Shown here: piece by piece, positions 42,643-54,235 of the stretch | How the letters are laid out: every line of letters starts with the position of its first letter | Numbering within the stretch: position 1 is the stretch's first letter | Assembly (NCBI GenBank): GCA_029215795.1 | Contig: JARDYH010000002.1 | Coordinates: 364,214,973 to 364,278,972 of the forward strand | DNA from: Anniella stebbinsi | Taxonomy: Eukaryota > Chordata > Lepidosauria > Squamata > Anniellidae | Reading direction: 5' to 3' | Length of the DNA: 64,000 bases | The notes under the pieces: model-generated | The model's input: the letters and a program-made list of their open reading frames with translations, nothing else | What the model was told of the DNA's origin: nothing | Database searches by the model: none | Position numbers and translations under genes: made by a program

Positions 42643-42864
42643 CGGCCAAAACAGACATTCCTTTAAATCTCCGCCTATCAGCCATGTCTTTGCCGCGACT
42701 CCATTTTTTTACTTTAGAGTAGGTGCAAGGGGCCCAGTCCAGACCTTTTAAAACTCTTCAACCCTCGCACTAGGGTCTTAATCTGGATCATGGGTCCTGC
42801 ACCTCCTCTAGAGTAAAAATGAAAAATGCCAGACACAGAATTAAAGGAATGTCTGCTTAGGCCC
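42643..42864. mobile_element. Harbinger-like MITE with TTA target duplication
   Basis: Left end GGCCAAAACAGACATTCCTT and the inverse right end GGCCTAAGCAGACATTCCTT match at 25 bp with 3 differences. TTA flanks both sides (42640-42642 and 42865-42867), the target preference of PIF/Harbinger. An inner pair, TTTACTTTAGAGTAGGTGCA and TGCACCTCCTCTAGAGTAAA, extends the foldback. No ORF. Confidence 0.75.
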
Positions 42865-42949
42865 TTAGACAAACTGTAAAAAGAGAGCTGTAAGGCAAAG
42901 GCAGTTCCTCTGAGGACAGCCCCAAAGGCACCGGATCTGTTTTAGGCTG

Positions 42950-43085
42950 TAGAAAAGGAGATTAAGGAAAGATGTGCTGACAGTTTTTAAGTACTTAAAA
43001 GGATTTTGGAAAAGGAGTGAGGGACTCGTTGTTTGGTCTGTCAAGTGAGGAGGAGACTAGACGCAGAGGATTTAAAATCAATGTT
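42950..43085 (+). mobile_element. Old CR1-like LINE fragment
   Basis: GATTAAGGAAAGATGTGCTG, then TTTAAGTACTTAAAAGGA and GACGCAGAGGATTTAAAATC resemble the CR1 LRGD..LFKYLKG..coding region. Diverged. Confidence 0.5.
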
Positions 43086-43217
43086 GCTGTTACACTGGGA
43101 AATCAGCCTCTTCTCCTGTGCTGCCTGGGTTGCGTGCCTTCAGAGGTCTCGGAGGGACGTGCAGGCGGGCGTGGTTTGTAGACTTATCTCTGAAGGCCGG
43201 TTTTAAATTACAGGCAA

Positions 43218-43250
<33 letters not shown>
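43218..43250. repeat. (AAT)n microsatellite
   Basis: About ten AAT triplets, adjoining a LINE tail. Confidence 0.95.
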
Positions 43251-43400
43251 TATTTATTTATTACCCGCCTCTCCCAATGGATCGAGGCGGGGAACAGCAT
43301 CAAACATAAAATACAAAACTGATTAAAATACTTAAAACCAATACATCATTAAAATACCAATAAAACACCAATAAAACACTTTAAAAGTAGAATAAGGTTT
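43251..43400 (-). mobile_element. LINE tail, subtype with TCGAGGCGGGGAAC
   Basis: TATTTATTTATTACCCGCCT, CAATGGATCGAGGCGGGGAA, then an A-rich 3' UTR. It is the inverse of the second tail at 10030-10146. Confidence 0.7.
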
Positions 43401-43506
43401 GCTATTTGGATAAATAGCCTGACTCGCAGAGCAGTTCTGGAACCAAAAGAGACATTCCATGGAGTGGGGTTGTCCAGTCCTGAAGGCAGACATTGACCCA
43501 ACAGGA

Positions 43507-43552
43507 TTTCATTCATTCATTCATTCATTCATTCATTCATTCATTCATTCAA
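43507..43552. repeat. (ATTC)n microsatellite
   Basis: About eleven ATTC tetramers. Confidence 0.95.
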
Positions 43553-43708
43553 AGTATTTTTATCCCATCCTCCCCAGGGTCCCCAACATAGCGCCCATGG
43601 GCAACAGTGTGCCTGCAGACATCTGTCTTGGCGCCCGCCAGACTCCCTACCTCTCCTGAATTTTCTTTCATTTCTTCAGATTTTAATTAAAAGAAAACAC
43701 AAATTAAT

Positions 43709-44982
43709 GGGGAGGCTGACATGCTGCGAGACTCCCATCTTTATTTGGGTTCCAAGAACAAATCCTGCCAGACTAATTTGATTTCATTTTTTGATCTAGT
43801 AACTTCCCTTGTGGACTGTGGGAATGCTGTGGACATAATATATCTTGACTTCAGCAAAGCTTTTGACAAAGTGCCCCATGACATTCTGATTAAAAAACTA
43901 GTGAAAAGTGGGCTAGATGGAACAACTATTAGGTGGATCCACAGTTGGCTACAGAATTGGACTCAAAGAGTGCTTAGCAATGGTACCTTTTCACACTGGG
44001 GGGAGGTAACGAGCGGGGTACTGCAGAGCTCAGTCCTGGGCCCAGTGCTCGTCAACATTTTTATTAATGATTTGGACGAGGAGGTGCAGGGAATGCTTAT
44101 CAAATTTGCAGACAACACAAAATTGGGTGGGATCGCTAATACCCTGGAAGATAGAAACAAGCTCCAAAGTGATCTTGATAGGCTGGAGTGCAGGGCTGAA
44201 AACAACAGAATGGAATTTAATAGGGATAAACGCCAAGTTCTACACCTAGGAAAAAGACACCAAAGGCACAGTTACAAGATGGCTCAGCAATATGACAAGC
44301 GAGAAGGATCTTGGAATTGTTGTAGATCACAAGCTGAATATGAGCCAACAGTGTGATGTGGCTGCAAAAACAGCCAATGCTATTTTGGGCTGCATTAATA
44401 GAAGGATAGCTTCCAAATTGCGTGAGGTTCCCCGTTATTCAGCACTGGTTAGGCCTCATCTTGAATAATACGTCCAGTTCTGAGCACCACACTTCAAGAA
44501 GGATGCCGACAATCTGGACCATGTTCAGAGGAGGGCAATGAGGATGATCAGGGGTCTGGAAACAAAGCCTCATGAGGAGAGATGAAAAGAACTGGGCATG
44601 TGTAGCCTGAAGAAGAGAAAATTGAGGGGAGACATGATAGCACTCTTCGAAGACTTGAAAGGTTGTCACACAGAGGAGGGCCAGGACCTCTTCTGGATCA
44701 ACCCGAGTGCATGATGTGGAGTAATGGGCTCAAGGTACAGGAAGCCAGATTCCGGCTGGACATCAGGAAAAACTTCCTAACTGTTAGAGCAGTACGACAA
44801 TAGAACCAATGACCTTGGGAGGTTGTGCGCTCTCCCACACTAGAGGCCTTCAAGATGCAGCTAGACAGCCATCTGTCAGGGACGCTTTAAGGTGGATTCC
44901 TGTACTGATCAGGGGGTTGGACATGTTGGCCTTAGAGGCCCCTTTCAACTCTACTATTCTATGATTCTATGATTCTAGTGTT
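43709..44982 (+). mobile_element. CR1 LINE, 5'-truncated
   Basis: The longest CR1 copy in the window: reverse-transcriptase domain (43721-44356), then frameshifted C-terminal coding (DLGIVVDHKL-like near 44310, HLE..CVQF near 44457, KELGM near 44590, [10 protein letters not shown] near 44770). The 3' UTR carries TGTACTGATCAGGGGG and ends in ATTCTATGATTCTATGATTC. Confidence 0.92.
43721..44356 (+). pseudogene. CR1 ORF2 reverse-transcriptase remnant, inactivated
   Basis: A 211-codon open segment of a CR1 reverse transcriptase, which would copy the element's own RNA during target-primed integration. Motif A is intact (YLDFSKAFDK at residues 41-50). The next motif, normally GVPQGSVLGP, reads GVLQSSVLGP (99-108). 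The catalytic FADD box reads FADN (129-132), so the second metal-binding aspartate is lost. The frame shifts after about residue 195, and the rest of the C-terminal half continues in other frames. The endonuclease domain is missing (5' truncation). The listed start is only the first in-frame ATG in the fragment. Confidence 0.92.
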
Positions 44983-45625
44983 TTTTTGTGTGTTTTGGAG
45001 CTCAGGACCCACCCACCCCCGGCCCTCCAATCTCTGCCTTGTATTTAGGTTTTGGGCAGTTTGCTTTTCTCACCAGCTTGGTCGTCTGGGAAATGGGTGC
45101 GTTGAGACTGATCATACCCATTTTAGGAACGGGCATATCACTCCCATAGCAGCCCACAGCATTCCCTATGGTGACACTAGAAAAATAAAATTGGTGGGGT
45201 GTATCGAAGGGGCAAAGTAGATTTCTAGGTAGACGAGATTTGTTCTATATGTTAAGATCTCTGAAAGGAGAGTAATGGTATATTTCACATTAAAACTTCC
45301 ACCCTAAATATGTTTTTTCTCAAATAAATGGTGGAAATGTTACTTTAGGTCTATGCTACAGAAGGGGCAGTTAATTTTACTGTTGAAAAACATTAATTTG
45401 TGGTTAGAGTTCCTTTTCTTTTCCTATTTGCTATTAGGCACCCCATATATATAAAATAAATTAAGTTAATCCTCTCTCCTGCCTGTCAGATGTTTCCCCT
45501 TTCCCCATAGTGGGATGGCCACAGGTCTTTTGGCATCTTGAAGTGTTTGTCCATAGCTGCAAAATGCGTAGCCTTTGTTGGCTCAAGAGCTGCAGCTGAA
45601 CAGTAGAAGAGCTTCAGAGTAACAG
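44983..45625. other. No gene recognised
   Basis: No identifiable feature. Confidence 0.35.
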
Positions 45626-45690
45626 AGGATTCCTGCATTGAGCAGAGGGTTGGACTCGATGGCCCTTTAGGCCCCTTCTGTGATTCTGTG
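45626..45690 (+). mobile_element. CR1 LINE extreme 3' end
   Basis: GGATTCCTGCATTGAGCAGA, GGTTGGACTCGATGGCCC, then a CTGTGATTCTGTGA tail. Confidence 0.8.
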
Positions 45691-45879
45691 ATCTCCCAAT
45701 CATGGAACAACCATGACAAATGCTGCAGCTATCTGAATGTCTGCCTGCCGTTATGGCACGGAGGACCTTGATCCATTTAAAAAGATAGCAGCCCTGCCTT
45801 CCACCCCCAAAGACGTTCAAACGGCTCAGAACTGGACACGTGGTGATCCCCGAAACTCACATATTTTCTGTGGGCATGT

Positions 45880-46246
45880 GTAGTGTTGAGAAGAGAAGAC
45901 TGAGGGGAGACATGATAGCACTCTTCAAATACTTGAAAGGTTGTCACACCGAGGCTGGCCAGGATCTCTTCTCAATCATCCCAGAGTGCAGGAGGACACG
46001 GAATAATGGGCTCAAGTGACAGGAAGCCAGATTCCAGCTGGACATCAGGAAAAACTTCCTGACTGTTAGAGCAGTATGATGATGGAACCAATTCCCTAGG
46101 GAGGTTGTGGGCTCTCCCACACTAGAGGCCTGCAAGAGGCAGCTGGATAACCATCTGTCAGGTCTGCTTTAATGTGGATTCCTGCATTGAGCAGGGGGTT
46201 TGGCGCAATGGGCTTAGAGGCCCCTTCCAACTCTATGATTCTATGA
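45880..46246 (+). mobile_element. CR1 LINE 3' end
   Basis: GAAGAGAAGACTGAGGGGAG (LEKRRLRGD), GAAAGGTTGTCACACCGAGG, CTGACTGTTAGAGCAGTATG and terminal ATGATTCTATGA. Confidence 0.9.
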
Positions 46247-48306
46247 ATGCACTTGTACATGTGAAAAGTGCCTTTCTTTCAACTAGTGGCAGGAGTCCAG
46301 GAATGAGGGGGGCAGTTGAGTAGTGATCCCCCTGTTTGCAGAAGCGCTTCCCCCCTCTAAGGCCACCCCTCAGCAGTCCTTCCAAATTCCAAATATGTGC
46401 AAACTAACCCCAAAAGGTTGGGGACCCTTGAGCAGATTATAAGGATAAACGATTAGGCGGGTCCCATCCTCTAGTTTAAAATCTATAAAGACACGAGACA
46501 CAAAGAAAGGGGTTGAGATTGGAGGAGGAAAAAGCGCTTGATGGTGGAGCTTGATTCCATTGCTGAGGTGGATGGAAATATAGCTGTTCTGGAAGTAATT
46601 GAACTCAGGTTTGCATTGCGTTGCTGGTCCTCCCAGGCTGGCCTATTCTTTGCTGGCCTGAGCCTGCTCTTCTCTTCTGTAGTTCCTCTTAATTGGAATT
46701 CACGCTTAATCGGTTTCTTCTGCCAACTGATCAGCCCTTCTGGTGGCAGCTGAGGGAGGGAGGGAGCACAGGCTCCCATTGTCCCTAGCCAGCATGGCTA
46801 TCGGGCCCGGTGACTGTGGATCATGGGAGTTGTAGTCCACACACATCTGGTTGGCAAGCATGTTCTAGATTGAAAATGTGCCGAAAACAGAAGGGTAAAC
46901 ACATGCAGTAAAGAAATAAATTATTTTGTATAGAGGAACTCAGTGCTGTTTGGGCAAACTCAACATGTGCTTGGTAATGGGCAGAAAACTGGCCCACTGT
47001 TAGCTCAGGTGAGCCTATGTTGGAAGAGCCAAACTTTTGTTGGGTGAGGGAAAATCTGGTGGCTTTTGGGTCAAGTACTTGCCGCCTGTTTTACACGTGA
47101 GGGAGATGTTTGGAGCCGCTCCGTGCCGCATGTCACCATCCCTTAATGCTCGGTTTCCCGTTGCTGTGAGTGGAGGCCTGTTCCTTCTGGGTGGAGGGCA
47201 AAGCTCAGATCTTCATCCTCCTGGATTTCCTTTCAGAGAGAGACTCCCTGACCTGGATGCCTTCCGTGCCGCATTCTGACACTCCTCCACTTGACTTCGT
47301 TTCTTTACCCGCCAGAGGTGACTCAGCCAATTTGGCCTTCCGCCTCTCTTGAATGTGACGGATGCCCTGTCAACACAGACCGATGTGACGAGTCCCGGTA
47401 TATCTGACAGTCACACAGCTGGTGTGCTGGGAAGGGAAAAGGCCGGTCTGGGTGCTAAATTCAACTGGAGCTGACTCAGTTTGACCACTGCTGGGCATGG
47501 AAGGGTACTGATAACTGCAGAGAAAGTTGGGATGACTCTGCAGCGAATTGGAGCCTTGTTTGTACCGCATGGCATTTAATCGCAAGCAGGAGATCCCAAG
47601 TATCACCCCCATGGCTTCCCAAGGGACCTTTTTCTTTTTGGAGGAATTTGAGGCTTTATAAAAAAAACAACAACTCTGAGGCTGGAGAGAGGTGACAACA
47701 GTTCTTTTCAGAGTTTGGGATGATATATTGGAAGGTGCTTCCAGTTGATGGACTTACTGCGCCATCATCCTGCCTGGTTCAAGGAAACTTACATGGGAGC
47801 GGGGGGACAGATGACGCCATCTTCCACCCATAACCGCATTGTGTTTTCCCACCAGATCTTCCATCTTTTTTCTTACTGGAAAGAATCAATTGCAGACGGA
47901 CGGACTGAGTAACTGCACAATGCTTTCTAACTGGTAGCGCTAGGAGCCCTCTGCACGGAGTCGCTGTTGCTCATGGCCTGCTATTGTCTCTTTTCGCAGC
48001 CTTTGCTAGGTTTTGTACGGTTCAAAAGCCTGCAAAACCTGTTCGATCGGAGCGGATAAAGGGACGGAAGAAATGATGGCTTTGCCGTGCCGTGTAGTTC
48101 AAACCATGGCGTTTGTCCTGTCCTCTGTAGGAAGCAAGAATGACTGTCTTCCTTTCTTTAAATATTTGAAAGCTGCACATTTCCCCACCACCACCACTAA
48201 GTTGCCTGTTTTTCCAGTTGACATCAGCCGGTTTCTTCTTATGTGAAGATCTGGTTCTGCAGCCATCAAGTTTTACCTAAGTTCTGCTTATGAAAACCAT
48301 TCACAG
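46247..48306. other. About 2 kb with no gene recognised
   Basis: A half foldback element lies at 46785-46868 (GATCATGGGAGTTGTAGTCC). A 71-codon frame at 46538-46753 contains LFFAGLSLLFSSVVPL, a hydrophobic run, but nothing else supports a gene. The rest is unassigned. Confidence 0.4.
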
Positions 48307-48685
48307 AGTCATATAGAATCGTAGAGTTGGAAGGGGCCTATGAGGCCATGGAGTCCAACCCCCTGCTCAATGCAGGAATCCACCTTAAAGCATCCCTGAC
48401 AGATGGTTGTCCAGCTGCCTTTTGAAGGCCTCCAGTGTGGGAGAGCTCACGACCTACCTAGGTCACTGGTTCCATTGTTGTACTGCTCTAACAGTCAGGA
48501 CATTTTTCCTGATGTCCAGCCGGGATCTGTTTTCCTATCACTTGAGCCCCTTATTCCGTGTCCTGTACTCTGGGATGATCGAGAAGAGATCCTGGCCCTC
48601 CCCTGTGTGACAACCTTTCAAGCACTTGAAGAGTGCTATCATGTCTCCCCTCAGTCTTCTCTTCTCCAGGCTAACCATAGCCTTT
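48307..48685 (-). mobile_element. CR1 LINE 3' end
   Basis: ATATAGAATCGTAGAGTTGG, CCCCTGCTCAATGCAGGAAT, then the inverse coding region GGGATGATCGAGAAGAGATC and TCTTCTCTTCTCCAGGCTAA. Confidence 0.9.
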
Positions 48686-48977
48686 TACTTCCCAGAACTG
48701 AGCACAAGACTTCAAGATGTGTGGTTGTACCAATGCTGGGTGGAGTTGATTGTGTTCATTTGTGTTGCTCAAACACTCGATTCAGAATAAAGGGAAGCTG
48801 GGGAAACACCCAACTTTCTTTGAAAGGTTAAAAAAGTTTGGTGAGGTATCTTGCAGGGAATTTAGGATAAGATGAAATATGGCATGGTTGTCATGTGCTC
48901 TCAAAAGCTATGCAGGGTTCTTCTCCAGTGGTTTGGGTTGGAGTGGAGTGGACTAGAAGTGTATTTTTCTTCAACAA

Positions 48978-49130
48978 AAGGATTCATGGCCCAGTGTTAG
49001 AGCCACATGAGTTGCATGCAAAAGGTCCCGGGTTCAATCTCTGGCATTTCCAGTTAAAAGGATCTCAGGTGGGAGGTCTAGGAAAGATCATTTAGATTGT
49101 GGCCACCACTCAGAGTAAACAATATTGGGC
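48978..49130 (+). mobile_element. tRNA-derived SINE
   Basis: A-box region GTGTTAGAGCCACATGAGTT, GCATGCAAAAGGTCCCGGGT, B box GGTTCAATCTC, body AAAAGGATCTCAGGTGGGAG. Confidence 0.75.
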
Positions 49131-50190
49131 CAATTTTGTTTACTCTCTCTCCCCACTAAAGTGTGGAACTTCTTTGCTTGTTGCTACTTTTAAAAATGAT
49201 TTCCTTTTCTTTACAAGTGAAAGGTGTTGCTTGGAACATACTTTTGTTAAAATGTGGTTGAGTCACCAGCTAAAGTAGCTTCAAAGGCCACATCTGATTT
49301 CCATGCCAACACCGAAAGGGGTCAAAGGTCCATGGTAGAGCCCTGCGTTGGATGCGGGATGAAGATCTCCATCACAAATGAAGATCTTTCGGTGTATACC
49401 TGAAATGCTGTACGCCTCAGAATGTAATTCGTGAATGAGATGCGTGGTTTGTGTAGGAACTCTCAGAGAGCAAGGAAGGGCTGCCTGTAGTGGCAAACCT
49501 GGGCTGCCTCTTAGTGGCAAACCTGGGCTTGCTGCCACATAACTACAACAGCTCAAGCAAGTTTGCTGACATGTCCCTGAAGGAGGGATGTGCAGCAACG
49601 AAAAAGCGGGTGAATAGAAAATCCAAGGGCAATGATGTATCTTGGGCGAATTTCAGATGTTATGGTGGGAGAGGTGGGATATGTTCTGATCCATCCCTAG
49701 AAGGGATCCAGGAAGCAAGGCAGGCCAGTGGTTCCAGCACCATGGAAAGCTCCAAGTAAGAGCTCTTGGCTTGGATGAAGGCCAATCTATCCCTCGTTAG
49801 CTCCACCGCCCCTCCTGCCTGAAGGGTGTGAGTCCTCCAAGGGCTAACCCCTGGGTCTGAAGGTGAGCGCCTCCTGTTTGGTGCATGCCCTGTGCTGTTG
49901 GGCAGGCACAATGGAGCGGGAGGTACTGGACTCCTCCGGTGAGTGGGGCTCATGGACAGTGTTTGCAAGGACCTTGGCTTAGGTTCCTTGGGCTACTCAA
50001 CACTCGCCTCAGGTTTAGTGTCAGGAACCTGGCCCAGTTCCTCACCCAGTAGTAAAGCAGCTTTGGAGTCAACTGGCTGTTCCTCCTCCAAGTTTGAGGC
50101 CATGATGGAACAGGAAGTGCCTGTGGCTTCTACTTATTATTCTCCAGGCAAGTTGTATTGGTGGGGGTCAACCTTAATGCTGGTCTAAGT
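49131..50190. other. About 1 kb with no gene recognised
   Basis: Open frames (for example 49490-49759) lack recognisable domains. A short direct repeat (AGTGGCAAACCTGGGCT) occurs at 49488 and 49514. Confidence 0.35.
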
Positions 50191-50312
50191 CTGCCTTCAC
50201 CAATCTGGTGCCCTCCAGTTGCGTCGGGCGACACCCTTGGCCGTGCTGGCTGAGGATTGTGGGAGTTGTTGTCCAACGCAACCGGAGGGCACCATATTGG
50301 GGAAGACCGGTC
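50191..50312. mobile_element. ACTACAACTC foldback element, full
   Basis: CTTCACCAATCTGGTGCCCT and GTTGCGTCGGGCGACACCC on the left; TGTGGGAGTTGTTGTCCAAC and GGAGGGCACCATATTGGGGA on the right. Confidence 0.7.
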
Positions 50313-51447
50313 TAACTGCTGGTGGTGCAGGGTGCCACGCATCCCTGCAAAAAGCAAATCCCTGCGCATCTTCTGTTGTATACATGCCTGTGCACCTGCA
50401 CTTGCGGATCGTACTAAGTCGCTTCTGTCTACACACAGCTCCTTGGTCTTCTTGACTCCTTGATTGTCTTGTGCCTACGTGGCTTTGCAGGATCTCATAA
50501 ACAATGGGGGAAGGGAGATGCATCTTGAAAACCCCATTGAGAAATTGCTACAACCTCAAATAATGTTTTCCTTTTTACAGGGCTGTGCAAGGAATCCCCG
50601 TTTCGTGACTTTAGGGGATCAAGAAGGAGGGAAGCCTGCAGCTCACCCAAGTGCCTGTCTGTATCTCTCTTCTCGCTAGGAGGTCGGTCTTTTCCAACGA
50701 GAGACCCGGTATGTAGACACGCTTCTCACCTGCGTTCGGCTTGTGTGCTGTGGCTCAACCTTCCTGCTGTGCTTTCTGGATGGGTGCATCTCTGACCCTT
50801 CACGTTTTCTTGCCTAGATTTACTGGGTGTAGCTTGGCAGCGGCCTTCCCCATCCTGACTGGGGATGTTTGGAGTTGTAGTCCAGCCCATTTGAAGGTTG
50901 GGGAAGTCTGCGTTGAAGGACAGGAGTCAGTTTGCAGAAATTGTAGCTGTGAGATCTAGAGTTGCCAACTTGTAAGTCTGCCTTAGGATGGGTTTTGAGC
51001 AGTGAAGGTGGGTGAGTGGGTGGGAACAGCTCATAGCTTTACAAAAACAGGTCAGGTAGAGGAGTCTGTGGTGGCCTGCCGGTGGGGGGAGGGGCACGCC
51101 TGACAGTTTTGGGTGGGTCATGGGGAGAAACCTGGGAGATCAGTGCATGGCTTAGCGTAATGTTCCCTCCCAGGATGGTCAGTGTGTGTTTCATGCGACA
51201 ACTCCTGAACAGGCAGTGAAGATTCCTGAACTCCCCGGTGAGGTGCAGACGCCGAATTGGGAGGGTTAAATGATCCTTCACATGTAACTTGCTTTGTGTG
51301 TGGAAGAAGCTTTCCCATTCTACCCGCGTGCGTCATCCTAGCTGCATTGTGAGATAAAATGGGAGGTTTCTAATCCCGCCGCTTAAGACTCAAGCGGAGG
51401 GAAAGATTATTTCCCCAAGGCTGCTCAGGAAGCTCCTTGTTGGGCCG
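50313..51447. other. No gene recognised; half foldback element at 50840-50915
   Basis: GCGGCCTTCCCCATCCTGAC and TTGGAGTTGTAGTCCAGCCC mark the half element. A good splice acceptor-like TTTCCTTTTTACAG lies at 50580 but has no convincing exon after it. Confidence 0.4.
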
Positions 51448-51573
51448 GACTGTCACCATGCCCTGGTGACCTCCAGTTGGATTGGACTACAAATCCCATC
51501 ATTGGCCGTGCTGGCTGGGAATGATGGGGTTGCAGTCCCACCCAACGGAAGGGCACCAGGTTGGTGAAGGCTG
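51448..51573. mobile_element. ACTACAACTC foldback element, full
   Basis: CCCTGGTGACCTCCAGTTGG, GACTACAAATCCCATCATTG, then GGGGTTGCAGTCCCACCC and GGGCACCAGGTTGGTGAAGG. Confidence 0.7.
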
Positions 51574-51589
51574 AACTAGAACTAGTCTG

Positions 51590-51716
51590 GTCTTATTTTA
51601 TTGTCCTGAACTTATTTTATGGTCTCGTCTTTCGTGTTTTTAATCGTTGTGAACTGCCCAGAGAACATCAGCTTTTGGGCAGCACAGAAATGCAGTACAA
51701 AGAAATAAATAGGTAA
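51590..51716 (+). mobile_element. L2-type LINE tail
   Basis: TTTTTAATCGTTGTGAACTG, CCCAGAGAACATCAGCTTTT, GGGCAGCACAGAAATGC, tail AAATAAATAGGTAAA. Confidence 0.75.
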
Positions 51717-53344
51717 ATGCGACCATCGAGCTCTGTTAAAGCCTCATTTGAAGGACTGTGTCCAGTTCCTGGCTTCTTGGTGCGGGTGCGAGGTTTCAGC
51801 CTCTTGGCAGGTGCTCAGGCCCAGGTGGCCGGCAGGAGGAAGGCCGCTCACCGGGCAGCACGGAAGAGAACCGCATGTCTTCTCTTTGTTACTTTCCCTA
51901 CCAGTCTGACTGGTGCATCCATCGCTGGCACTGGATGACTCCTCTGGGTTGTGTCAGCTGATCCCCCAGGCCTGGAGGCTTCTGGGACGTTGTGCGAATC
52001 TTCCGCCTTGATGCACGGCTGCGGTCCTGGTGGCACCGGGAGCTGTGAAGCCATGCCCAATCTGCAAGGTTGTTGGTCCGAGACCTGCAGTGTCCGGCAC
52101 TGCCCCACGGCCTTGGCCCCCTGCTCCTGGCCCTTCAGGAATTTGGTGGACCGACAGGAATCTGGCAGACAAACCTTCTCTTAAAATGGGAGAGGCTTCA
52201 TCGAAATTTCTCTGTTAAAGGCAGAGAGAAGCAGGACCAGGAAAAAAATGGTGGCTGTCGTATGAAGGCCCCTGGGAGTTCCCCATCCAACCTCCAATCC
52301 TGGTCAGAGATTCACTGGTCAGAGACCGGTGGGTTTTTCAAGGCGATCGGCCTTTCGATACCCTGCAAAGAACGAGCTGCTGTGTTTTGCAGGCAGGAAA
52401 TCGGCTTACTCGCGAGTAGACATGCAGAGGCTCGGATGCTATTTGAAAGGCTGCCGAGTGATTCACTCCTGCTTACCCCTGAGTGGACATAATATTGGTA
52501 ATCATCACATTTGAGCTCACCCAGTCTGGATTTGGCCCTGCCTGCAGGGGCAACGTGGCTCCCTCGAGACCTTTCCCATTTTGCCGTTTGACCCTCGGGC
52601 TGAATAAGGTTCCCCACCTTTGTATTAAGGTGACTGGGTGCAGAAGAGGGCAAGGCTCCTGGGCCAGGGCGGGGCCTCCTCGGGATGCGATGACCCTTTG
52701 GCTCAGCCCAGTGAGGCCTGCTCGCTCAGGCTTGCAAAGAGCTCTCATGGGCAGTCTCTGGAGGAAGTCCTGGTGGGGGAAGGGGGGGTCCAGCTTAAAG
52801 TCCAGCTTTTCAGCGAACAGGGGTTGGCGTGTGTGTCATAGATATGGTACATATATGGCCAAAGGCAGCGTCTCTCCTGCCTGCTGCCTACAGAACTGAT
52901 AAGTTTCTTGCCTGATAGGAAGTGGCCGTCGGCCCCCGCAATCTTGCCTCCCGCAGCTTGTTCCTGTAGGGAGCGGCTGGCTTGCACATTCTTTAGGTTC
53001 GCGGTGCTCCAATCTTGGAGGGGTCAGTTTGCACTGGGATAGTTAACTGCCTCCTGTCCCCACCCCCCCACCCCTAGCGACCATAAGAAAGAATGGGCTG
53101 TAGAGATGGCCGTTCCACTGAAATGCATCGTCCTAGGAGCAGAGGGAGGGGGGAATCAAAGGGACTTCTCTTGGAGAAAGTGGGGCATCGCGAGACAGAA
53201 TCCCATGAGCAAAGCAGGGGACCATGAGCCTGAGGGAGGACAGGTCTCACGTTCAAATCCAACCATTTTGCGCAAGGGAGCAGTTTATGGAAGGATTGCC
53301 TTAGAGGAGGGGTGGGGAGGGCTGTATTCCCTCGTGGGGCTGCT
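51717..53344. other. About 1.6 kb with no gene recognised
   Basis: GC-balanced unique-looking sequence. Many overlapping short frames, none with a recognisable domain. Confidence 0.35.
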
Positions 53345-53475
53345 TACCTGTAGCGTAGCCTCCCCCAAACTGGCACCCTCCAGATGTGTTGGACCACAAT
53401 TCCCAGCATCCACCAGCCAGCCTGTTGGGAGTTGCAGTCAAACATTTCTGGAGGGCACCAGGTTGGGAAAGCTGG
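53345..53475. mobile_element. ACTACAACTC foldback element, full
   Basis: CCCCAAACTGGCACCCTCCA and GTGTTGGACCACAATTCCCA on the left; GGGAGTTGCAGTCAAACATT and GGAGGGCACCAGGTTGGGAA on the right. Confidence 0.75.
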
Positions 53476-53544
53476 CAACAGTGGTTGAGATCAAAATCAC
53501 ATTATTTCCCCTGTTTATACATCTCCATCCACACCCCCCTGAAT

Positions 53545-53545
<1 letters not shown>

Positions 53546-53577
<32 letters not shown>
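53546..53577. repeat. (CT)n microsatellite
   Basis: CT dinucleotides interrupted by TTT. It continues beyond the inserted MITE at 53806-53848. Confidence 0.9.
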
Positions 53578-53805
53578 GGCTGAATTCGGATGACACATTA
53601 AGCAACTTGGGGGTGGGGGGAACAATCGTCAGTTGTATTGACTATCGTGTCGTCCGAATGCTGCCATAGTCAACTCAGCGCTGATCCTAATCCACACCAC
53701 AGTTGATTATTTATTACCATGATGTGTGGGGAGTACCCCCTAGATGAACAACTGTAAAGTTGATTATTACCCCACCATTGACTATTGTGTTGTCCGAATT
53801 CAGCC
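53578..53805 (-). mobile_element. Harbinger-like MITE (family H) inserted in a CT repeat
   Basis: Reverse orientation relative to the other four copies. Termini GGCTGAATTCGGATGACACA and TGTCCGAATTCAGCC. TCT flanks both sides, but within a CT repeat this is weak evidence for a target duplication. Confidence 0.8.
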
Positions 53806-54059
53806 TCTGTCTCTCTCTCTCCCCCCACCCTCTCTCTCTCTCTCTCTCATACACACACGGACATCTCTCATTGGAGCCACTGATTTGGGGTGTGTGTGTT
53901 GCAGCGTATATAGAACGAGAAACATTAACCTCTCTCTCCCCAGCCAGGGGACACCCCCTCCCCGCAATTAGTCTGGAAAAAGCCTCTCAGTGGCTCCAGA
54001 TGGGAGGCTTTTTTTTTTTTTTTTTAAGCTGAATTGCTGTGCTTCTTGAGAAGAAGAGC

Positions 54060-54215
54060 AGCTTGACAATGGATCCAGTTTAACGAAAGGGGTGCTGGGC
54101 TCTCCCTGGCTGGAGGCCTTCAGGTAGAGACGGGACAGCCACCTGTCCGGGGTGCTCGAGCTTTGGATTTCCTGCATTGAGCCGGAGAGGGGGTGCGCGT
54201 GTGTGTGGATCGGAT
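54060..54215 (+). mobile_element. CR1-like LINE 3' fragment
   Basis: GGTGCTGGGCTCTCCCTGGC, TGGAGGCCTTCAGGTAGAGA and TTTCCTGCATTGAGCCGGAG resemble a diverged CR1 3' end. Confidence 0.6.
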
Positions 54216-54235
54216 GGCTAAATTCTTCGAGAGCT

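Noticed and set aside
50581..50679. Possible terminal exon after TTTCCTTTTTACAG
   Set aside because: The acceptor is good, but the short frame after it shows no recognisable protein and no polyadenylation signal follows nearby.
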